A stretch of DNA of 64,000 nucleotides, taken from NCBI GenBank assembly GCA_944472135.2, contig OX235264.1:119317809-119381808 (forward strand), in the 5' to 3' direction. This stretch comes from Trichobilharzia regenti. Lineage: Eukaryota > Platyhelminthes > Trematoda > Strigeidida > Schistosomatidae. Positions 47,301-57,536 of the stretch are shown piece by piece (the stretch's first letter is position 1; each line of letters starts with the position of its first letter). The notes beneath the pieces are model-generated. The model was given only the letters and a program-made list of their open reading frames with translations. It made no database searches and was not told the DNA's origin. A program made the translations under genes and the position numbers.

Positions 47301-50300
47301 CTGTCTGCTAGCCAAAATTTGTAGACAGCAATTTATGTCAATGTTTACTTCCTACATCTTGACTGTGAAAAAAACAAACAAGAACAAAGAATAACCTTGA
47401 GGAACTTAACAATCAATCACAGCAGACTTTGTGCGGGCGGATACGATTCGCAGATATATATGGTTTGACCTTCAAAGAAATGGCCAGAAAGAGATAACAG
47501 AATAACTTCCAGCAAGCAAACAACCAATCAGAAAACGTTGTTTCTATGCTAACAATAGCGTTAATAATAATGTACATAAAAATCTATAAATACCTCTTGA
47601 TTTTCTGAATAAACGATCTGTTTGGCTGGCCCTTGTCTTCGGTCGTTACATTATTAATGGCTTAGTGATGTAAATGAGCGCGTCTATGGCCGGGGATCGA
47701 ACCCTGAACTATATGAGGCGTGATTGGTGAGCATTTTACTGCTTTGTCAGCGACGTACACTCAGTATATGTAAAGCAGAATTTATTTTCAAATGTATCAA
47801 TTATGCTTCATAATATATCACCTTAAGTGATATTTCTTTAGTACTAGGTGAAATAGTAAAACTGAAGACTGTCCTCCTTAGAAGAATTGTGGTGAGAGCA
47901 GGCCGTGAGAAAATATGTACAAGGCTGATTTAACAACCAATCACAGCAAAGTTAACGTGGCAAAATATGATTTGCAGATAGAGAACTCTATTTGTCGAGG
48001 AATACCTAAACAACCAATCCGAAACCTGCGTTTGTCTGCTTAACTTCTGATAAACAACCAATCAGATGACTGCGCTTGTCTACTTGCATAAGCTGTAATA
48101 ATGTATGTGAAAAATATATAAATACGTGTTGATTTTCATAATAAAACGATCTGTTGCCTGGCCCTTGTCTTCTGTTGTTACAGAATGTCATTTTATATTG
48201 AGATGTTGCTTTAAAAAATTATAAATAAAGCAATTCTGCAACCTCTTACCAGCGAATGGAGTTACAGTCTCTGAAAGCACTAAGGAAAAGCACTTTCCCA
48301 ACTGACAGCTGCTGCCTTGACTAGTCAGTCGAGATTGTATGTGGCAATCGCCAAAAGAGCTACGTATGCTTAAATGAATGTTCGTGTAGTTCCTACCATA
48401 ACAAGAGGGTTGTTTGGACAGCGATTCGACTCAAAGCACTTAGACTCGTAGTGTAAATCCTTTACATTATGTTCGAGGGGAGCGTGGTCTGAGGACTAAA
48501 TATTACTGCTGCTGAATAGCAGTATAGCGGCCAGCATACCAGCTATGGTGTCTCTCTGCAATAGGCAAGAGGGGTAGAAAAAAACTCGACCCCGAAGGTT
48601 TTACAGCTTCGAATTAACCTGTCATGGTTCCTGAGTGGTGACAAGATGTTCATGTGCACACAATTCCAAAAATCACTTCAGAAAGGCCATGGGTGTGTGT
48701 GTGTGACTGACCTCAAGCTGTTATCCTCTAATCTCTGCGATTACGGAATACTAATTGTTCTTGTGTGGCAGATATTTTAGAAATAAATCAATTTCCATGG
48801 TGTGAACAGCCTGGAAGTAATAACTCTCCATACATTTCACCATTCTCATCACTAACATCTTTATATTTTCAGTATGTTACACTTAAGAGAACAATGTCAA
48901 CATTAAGGAATGTCACAGTTATGTAATTCTATATTAGTTTGTTTATTAGATGTATCACACAGTGAAACAATATTAGTATTTACTGGATGACACAGTTTCG
49001 AAGACAATTTATTTATTGTTTATAATCATATCAGTTATAATCACTTGAGTTTCATAGTTTTCTTTGTTTTCTCCTATTTTTCATCGTTGGGGTAGTAGAA
49101 ATTTCCAGATATCTTAGTTGACTGGTGCTGAATCATTCCTGTTACACGTGTTTACAGTTGATTCGACAAACGAAGCTCTAGTTATCAATCTCTACCTCCA
49201 TTTACCCTGTTACATTAGATTTTAAAAGTGTCATCTTATCCCATCATCCTATTGTATGGTTGTGTGTAATTGCATGCAGTGATATAGCTGAACTGTTATC
49301 TAGATTTTTTATCTTATTTGAGTCAACTAATCTGAACTTCACCAGGTTTTATGTCCGGCTAGTCTGACTGCCAATGTAATACACATAAAAGAAGCCTTGA
49401 AACCTAATAAATTACCCGGATAAATTAGTCAAGAAATATGTAAGTAAATGTAAAAATAAAACAAATAATGATAATAGCGATATTGATAATAATAATAATG
49501 ATACCAATAATAATAATGATAATAATATTGGTGATAATAATAATAATATTAATGACGACACTAGCAATAAAGAATCTAAATCACCAGTAGTACATCCATA
49601 CAATGAAGGAACCTCGGAAACCATCTTACGCAGAATTCTTGACAATACTGGCAGGAATAAAAGTGGCTGGCATTCAAACCACCCAAAAACTCAATTAGAA
49701 ACAAACTTTCAGGATTTCATCATGAGCTGACAGTAGTTAGAGAACCATTGGAAAACCTGGGAGTACTTGACAGCTGTTTCGTCCTAGTTTGGGATTCTTC
49801 AGCAGTACGCACCCCACCGCGATTCGAACCCAGGACCTTCCGGTTACAAGGCGAGCTCGTATACCATTAAGCCACTGGGACCCGATCCAATGGTCCTTGA
49901 ATTCTAACTTCTGCCAATTCACAACATAGCGCGACCGCTAGCTAATTTGGCAGAAGTTAGAATTCAAGGACCATTGGATCGGGTCCCAGTGGCTTAATGG
50001 TATACAAGCTCGCCTTGTAACCGGAAGGTCCTGGGTTCGAATCGCGGTGGGGTGCGTACTGCTGAAGAGTCCCAAACTAGGACGAAACAGCTGTCCAGTA
50101 CTCCCAGGTTTTCCAATGGTTCTCTAACTACTGTCAGCTCATGATGAAATCCTGAAACCAATCAAATCCCTACAAACCAACACTTAAAGAAACAAACTTT
50201 GTCGGTTAAAGGATCAATCCTGTGGAGCCAATAAAACAAAACAGTTTAGTTCATCCAATAACCTACCTACAATTATTGTCAGGTCAACTACATGGGTCAA

Positions 50301-53300
50301 ACTAGTAGAACAGGGACAGTCAGACTAACAGATTACAAAACCTAGTAAAATCTAGATTGATTGACGCTAATAAGATAAGAAATCTAGAGAATTGTTCAGC
50401 TATACTACTTACTCACTTTATGCAGTTACAAACAACACAGCCATACAATAAGATGATGGGATAAGATGACAGTTTTAAAATTTAATGTCACAGGGGGTGA
50501 ATGGAGGGAGAGATTGATAACAGCGGAAGCTTTGTTGATCGAATCAACTGCAAACACGTGTGACAGGAATGATTCAACACCTGTCCACACGAATATCTGT
50601 AAAATTCTGCTACCTCAACGACGACAAATAGGAGAGAGTAAAGAAAACTATAAAACTCAAGTTTAGAAGTTGTTATAATTGATGAAATGATTATGAACAA
50701 TAAATAAATTGTCTTCGAAACCGTGTCATCCAGTAAACACTAATACTGCTGTTTGCCTGACTGTATGATATATTTAATGAATAAAAATCCTTATCATGGA
50801 ATGACATCCTATTGTTGTTTGTTTGTTTATTTCTTTGTTTTCCTCTGCTATACCTCAGGTATGGATGTGTTGTTTGTAACTGCATAAAGTGAGTAGTATA
50901 GCTGAACGATTCTCTAGATTTCTTATCTTATTAGCGTCAATCAATCTAGATTTTACTAGGTTTTGTACTCTGTTAGTCTGACTGCCGCCGGTTCCACTAG
51001 TTTGACCCATGTATTTGACCTGACAATAATTGTAGGTAGGTTATTGGATAAACTAAATTGTTTTGTTTTATTGGCTCCACAGGATTGACCCTGTAACCGA
51101 CAAAGCTTGTTTCTAATTGAGTTTTTGGGTGGTTTGAATGCCAGCCACTTTTATTCCTGCCAGTATTGTCAAGAATTCTGCGTAAGATGGTTTCCGAGGT
51201 TCCTTCATTGTATGGATGTACTACTGGTGATTTAGATTCTTTATTGCTAGTGTCGTCATTAATATTATTATTATTATCACCAATATTATTATCATTATTA
51301 TTATTGGTATCATTATTATTATTATCAATATCGCTATTATCATTATTTGTTTTATTTTTACATTTACTTACATATTTCTTGACTAATTTATCCGGGTAAT
51401 TTATTAGGTTTCAAGGCTTCTTTTATGTGTATTACATTGGCAGTCAGACTAGCCGAACATAAAACCTGGCGAAGTTCAGATTAGTTGACTCGAATAAGAT
51501 AAAAAAATCTAGATAACAGTTCAGCTATATCACTACATGCAATTACACACAACCATACAATAGGATGATGGGATAAGATGACACTTTTAAAATCTAATGT
51601 AACAGGGTAAATGGAGGGAAAGATTGATAACTAGAGCTTCGTTTATCGAATCAACTGTAAATACGTGTAACAGGAATGATTCAGCACCAGTCCACTAAGA
51701 TATCTGGAAATTTCTACTACCCCAACAATGAAAAATAGGAGAGAACAAAGAAAGCTATAAAACTCAAGTGATTATAACTGATATGATTATAAACAATAAA
51801 TAAATTGTCTTCGAAACTGTGTCATCCAGTAAATACTAATATTGTTTCACTGTGTGATACGTCTAATAAACAAACTAATATGGAATTACTTACTACCACA
51901 GTGCCCAGGTTTTACACATATATGTCACAGTTATGTGCCAGTGCCTATGGAACGATGCATTCCTGTTGACCATTTCACTTATATATATATATATATTGTT
52001 AGTCATAACTTGAAGGATAATTAGAAACTGAAGAAAATCTCTCCTGGTAACTTATAATAAGCAGGCAATCTAAGTGATAAGCAAGCATTCGTGATAATAA
52101 CATTTTGCTTTTTCCACACACTTCCACTTATTTATAATTTCTTTCTAATCTCTCTTTTTCCAATATGTATATTACTAACTGGGTAAGTGATCCACTAAAT
52201 GTTTGTTTCGGTGCTGAAATGGTTCTACGACAACGTTTTAAAATGACTGAAATTCACCGGAAAGATTTAGTTGGTGTTCGTTATATCAGTTTTGTGGTGA
52301 TTAATCGAGCTGCACATTTAGTTGGTACTGGTAAGTGAACAGTTCTCATTTATGCTGTTATTTTTTTTTGGTATACATTATCTTTATATTCATTATTACT
52401 TTATTGCTTTACATTCCCAATGGAACATAGTGCTTCAAGCTAGAGCTTTTAAATTTCGTTGGTAGTGGTGTTTATTTTTTTACGGGATGAGGTTGCTAGC
52501 CTAATGCTCAGTAGAAACTTACCTCTTTACCTGTTTTATTACTGGTTTAGCGAGGTGAACGGTTACGTCAGTGGCCGAGGATCGAACGCTGAATCATATG
52601 AGGTGTGGTTCGAGAGCATTTAACCACTGTGCCATCGATGCACACAAAACCAGGGAGTACTAGACAGCTGTTTCATCCTAGTTTGGGAATCACCGAAAGT
52701 ACGCACCCTCTGGGGCTCGAACTTAGTGCCTTCTAGTTACAAGGCAAGCTATATGATAGGATCCCACATATTTTGGTATTGACTGTTTAATCTTGCATAT
52801 ATGTTATGTTATCATTCTCACACATTTTGGTAGTGACTGTTAATCTTGCATATATGGTATATTATCATTCCCACACATTTTGGTAGTGACTGTTAATCTT
52901 GTATATATGGTATATTATCATTCCCACACATTTTGTTAGTGACTGTCAATCTTGCACATATGGTATATTATCATCTCTCACGCACTTTGTTATTGGCTAT
53001 TAAGATCAATTATTTCAAATGCTGTTAGCTGTCCATATTGTTGTAAAATGTATAAATACCATGGCTTTCTTTGTCGTTGTTGCACTTCAATACACAGTCA
53101 CAGTCCAGCCTTTGTCTTTTGATATTTGCGTGCTTTACTAAATCGGAAGGTACGACAAGCAGATAGGCAGATTAGTTCAGGCGCAGACAGAGCAAGGTGA
53201 AAACGTCTTCATTCAATTCCCTACAGTTATAACAAATTGGCGACGGGGTTTACCTTAATTCATTGCAGTTATAGCAAGCAAACGACGACAGTTTTTATTC

Positions 53301-56300
53301 TGTTCAGCGCAACTATATAACATTTTTGACTGTGTTAATTACAACCCAATTACAATGTCTATCTCTCTGGACGATCTCAAATCTATCTTGCAGCAGCAGC
53401 AAGTTCAGAATGAAGCAGCTCAACTAAAATTAATCGAAGCTCTCACTCAGAAGCTGTCCATTCAAGTTCCATCAACATCTCATTCTGACAAATATGAAAG
53501 CATCTCAAATTCCATCAGTGAGTTCAACTACGACCCAATATCTGGTCTCGTATTTGATGCATGGTTCAATCGTTACGAAGACGTCTTCCGTATTGAATGC
53601 TACATGTTTGATGATGCTGCCAAAGTCCGATTGTTACTAAGAAAACTTGGTACTGTTGAGCACAACAGATATGTTAACTTCATTCTGCCTAAGAACCCAC
53701 GTGAGTTATCATTCGATGAGACAGTCACCGTTTTATCACAAATCTTTGGTGAACAGTCATCCATGTTTAATATTCGGTATCAATGTTTTCAGTTGACAAA
53801 AATGCCTTCCGATGATTATGTCACTTACGCTGGCAAAGTGAACAAGGAATGTGAAAGGTTCAAACCACACGAAATGACATCAGATCAGTTCAAGTGTTTG
53901 ATTTTTATTTGTGGGTTGAAGAACCCAGAAGATACTGACATACGAACTCGACTTCTGTCACTCGTGGAACAAGACCCGAAAATGACTTTACAAATGGTGA
54001 CAGCAGAATGCCTACGTTTAATCAACTTGAAGCACGATACTGCTATGGTGGAGTGCAAACGACAGTCGTCTGAATTTGGTTCGATTAACACAGTGAAAAG
54101 TCCTCCGATCACCGTTAAGCACACAACACGTCAGTCTCAGAATTCAGCTAAACCTCCTTCAGTGTGCTGGCACTGTGGTTCGTGGCATTTTGTCAAGTTC
54201 TGTCCTTTCAAGAAACATAAATGCCGTAATTGTCACCGTTTTGGACATAAGGAGGGTTACTGTACACCGCAGAAAAATTCTTCGGTGAGGAACAGAAGTA
54301 GTCGTTTCAAGCCGAAACAATCTCCTCGAGTACAGACCGTTTTCACTACTTCCAAAGTCGAGTTCGCCAGCAAACGTAAGTACATAACACTAGATATTAA
54401 CGGCAAACGTATTCGTCTTCAGTTGGATACGGCATCAGATATCACCGTAATTTCCCGAACTACGTGGCGCAAACTTGGTTGCCCACAGATTCTGCCGACC
54501 GAGCATGTCGCCAAGAATGTCTCTGGAGATATACTGAAACTCGTGGGTGAGATAAATTGCCAGGTTCAGTTTGGTGAGCATCACTTCAATGGTGTATGTT
54601 ACGTTACAAACTACCATGATTTGGATTTGCTTGGTCTTGACTGGTTAGACAAGCTCCATATCTTTAATGTACCATTAAATTCAGTATGCTCTAATGTTTC
54701 GTCTTCACCACACAACGTTGTTCCCGGAGATGTATCTGATCAATCTCTCTTGCAACGCCGTCGTCAAAAGCACGCTTCTGTCTTCCAGGACAAACTTGGT
54801 TGCTGCAAACTGTTTGGCATCCAGCATATTCGTAGCCCCCCGTATCATCCCCAATCGAATGGACAGACTGAACGTTTCGTCGACACCTTTAAGCGTGCTT
54901 ATGCAAAAGCGAAGGGGGAGGGAACAACAGAAAAAATTTTGGATAAATTCTTGCTGCATTATCGTACGAATGAAAAAGGACAGTTATGTGTCAGACACAC
55001 AGATCACGCTCTATCCAGTACCACGCAAAGGTCAACTCGACAAAGAAGAGCTCCGAAACCTTTTCAAATAGATCCAAAAAGCAAGTCCTACACTCTTTAC
55101 GGGGAGAGGTGATAGGATCCCACATATTTTGGTATTGACTGTTTAATCTTGCATATATGGTATGTTATCATTCTCACACATTTTGGTAGTGACTGTTAAT
55201 CTTGTATATATGGTATATTATCATTCCCACACATTTTGGTAGTGACTGTTAATCTTGCATATATGGTATATTATCATCTCTCACGCACTTTGTTATTGGC
55301 TATTAAGATCAATTATTTCAAATGCTGTTAGCTGTCCATATTGTTGTAAAATGTATAAATACCATGGCTTTCTTTGTCGTTGTTGCACTTCAATACACAG
55401 TCACAGTCCAGCCTTTGTCTTTTGATATTTGCGTGCTTTACTAAATCGGAAGGTACGACAAGCAGATAGGCAGATTAGTTCAGGCGCAGACAGAGCAAGG
55501 TGAAAACGTCTTCATTGAACTCCCTACAGTTATAACACTATACCATTTAGCCACTGGGACACTACCTTATATATATATGTATATATATATATATTTATTG
55601 ATAGGCCTAGTGGTCTAGGAGTATGATACTCGCCTCGGTGCGAATGGCCCCGGGCTCGAATCCTGGCCGGGCCCGTGCTTTGCGTCGGTGGCATAGCGGT
55701 TAGTACCCTCGCCGACCATGCACATGGTTGGAAGTTCGATCCACAGCCGGCTCTTTCCTTTACCTCACTAAGCCAGAAGAAAAGCTGGTAAAGAGGAAAG
55801 CTTGGACATGAGGCTGGTAACCCCCATCCTGTAAAAAAATAAACACTGCTACAGAAACTTCAAGCCTCTAGCTTGAAGCCCTCGCTATGTTCCACTGGGA
55901 ACGTGAAGGAAAAAAATAATTTGGTAGTTTATTGATTCGTTTATAGGAACTAGTTTATTTATTTAAAGCAAGTTCACGTTTAACAAGTTTGAAAAATTTG
56001 GACATTGGGTATATGATATTCCCACTGAATGAAAAACAAAACGATATTGTTGCAGTTTTTACCGATGTTTCGTTATTTAATGCTGCTGATAGCTTTATCA
56101 TAGGAGTATTATTAAACCAGAATTTACAATATCTCAGCTTATATATAATAGCTTAACCATCGATGTTAAATATTGTCAAAGACGTATTCCGAAGACATGA
56201 GCCTCAACAGTTGTCATTCCATATACATCAGAGGCGTCAGACAATTTCAGAAGAGTACTCAATACGCACAACATCAAAATTTTATTCAAAACATCAGACA

Positions 56301-57485
56301 CATGTGCTAAAAAGCAACCTTGTCCATGTAAAAGACCCAATCCCTAAGGATTCTATATCTAATTGTGTCTACAAAATAAAATGCTTGCTTGGAATGTGAT
56401 GCGATATGCATCGAACAAACGCCTCCAGACAGAAATCAAAATCAGAAGAAATGAACACCATAGAGCATCTTTTCGACCACCGAGAAATAAATTCAGTTGA
56501 ACTACAAAAGCCTGAAAAATCATCAGCCACAGGTCTACACGCTATAGTCGAATCAAGTTGCAAAATTAATTTTAACAGTATTGAAATCATCATCCAGAAA
56601 AAGCACTTCAGAAATCAAAAGTAACGCCTAATACCAGACGCACTTCATATCAAATGAAAGCAAAGTTCTCTGAATAGGAATGATGGACTTGAACAGAATT
56701 GGACTTGGTTCCAACACACTAACCTTCCCGATAACATGAATGTGATAAGCAATTTCATTACGTAAAAACAGAGGTGATGAATATTCCTGGCCAACACCAA
56801 CAGACAACAGTCAGCATAAGTGGGAGGAACCTGAAAGAAACAACCTCCTTTACCTACCTTCCTGGGAAGCATCGTTTCAACTATAGGCGGACGGAACTGA
56901 CGAGGATATCAGAGCAAAGATCGGAAAAGCAAGACAAGCTTCCATTACTCTTAAGTATTTGTGGAGGACAACAGCACTCAACATCAAAAATAAGATCCGG
57001 ATTTTCAACTCCAATGTAAAGTCAGTGCTACTATACGGATCAGAGATTGCACTGAGCGTCATAAAGAGCATCTCAAACAAATTACAGACCTTCATTAACA
57101 GTTGTCTGCGCTCAATACTCCACTCAAGATCAGATGGCCGGCCAGAAAAGATCAGCAAAAGGGATCTCTGGCAATGAGCGAACCAGCCAGGAACCGATTG
57201 TGAAACAAATAGGCAGGAAGAAATGGAGATGGATTGACTGGCCATACTCTGAGGAAACCATCAAGTGACATCACTAGACAAGCCATCTCTCGAGTGGAAC
57301 CCGAAAGGGAAGCGTCGAGTTGGTCGTTAGTGCAAGTGTGACTTGGAGGAGTTCGTGTGAAAAGGAGATGAAAGTAATTGGGCAGACTTGGAGCCAGATG
57401 AAAACTTTAGCAGAGAACCGAAGGCAATAGAGACGCGCGGCTGAAGCCCTATGTTCCTCCAGGAACTAAAAGAAATAATAATAGG

Positions 57486-57536
<51 letters not shown>

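Larger units (their letters stand above)
49710..50187. mobile_element. Palindromic hammerhead/tRNA element with 13-bp target duplication
   Basis: AGAAACAAACTTT flanks it at 49697-49709 and 50188-50200. The two arms (about 49711-49925 and 49946-50153) are near-perfect reverse complements around a short centre. Each arm has a tRNA-like head (A box TGGCTTAATGGTATA, B box GGTTCGAATCG), then a hammerhead and a tail with 'ggttctctaactactgtcag'. The 478-bp unit moved as one piece, since the target duplication surrounds both arms. Confidence 0.88.
48930..51885. repeat. Large inverted duplication of PLE 3' ends
   Basis: Left arm 48930-49696 and right arm 51115-51885 are reverse complements: coordinates sum to about 100811. 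They include a 234-bp segment (49412-49645 against 51166-51399) whose translated frames are identical over 77 residues. Inner arms 50200-50450 and 50865-51110 also pair. Each arm carries the PLE terminal region (Asn-rich, IREALK..., 'aataaataaattgtcttcga'). The left arm is interrupted by a palindromic hammerhead insertion. Confidence 0.85.
52754..55537 (+). mobile_element. Ty3/Gypsy-like LTR element with in-frame internal deletion
   Basis: It has two LTRs in direct orientation, a 5-bp target duplication CTATA (52749-52753 and 55538-55542) and one 585-codon ORF. It carries gag, zinc knuckles, protease and a short integrase piece but no RT, RNase H or integrase core. A purine tract (GGGGAGAGG, 55101-55109) abuts the 3' LTR. 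It lies in a hexokinase intron, same strand. Confidence 0.88.
52640..55565 (-). repeat. Hammerhead/tRNA repeat split by LTR element
   Basis: The tail, hammerhead relic and T-arm part (52645-52753) are separated from the head (55538-55562, 'ctataccatttagccactgg') by the LTR element at 52754-55537. The hammerhead core is mutated. Confidence 0.8.

Noticed and set aside
51166..51399. A leucine-rich hydrophobic 77-residue protein found twice
   Set aside because: It is the antisense of the Asn-rich PLE segment (AAT repeats read as Leu/Ile), not a membrane protein.
48930..51885. A complete PLE with inverted pseudo-LTRs
   Set aside because: Both arms are PLE coding 3' ends and no RT lies between them, so it is a duplication of ends and not a whole element.
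52760..52990. A CRISPR-like or satellite array of 53-bp repeats
   Set aside because: The units are contiguous with no unique spacers and lie within the U3 part of an LTR.
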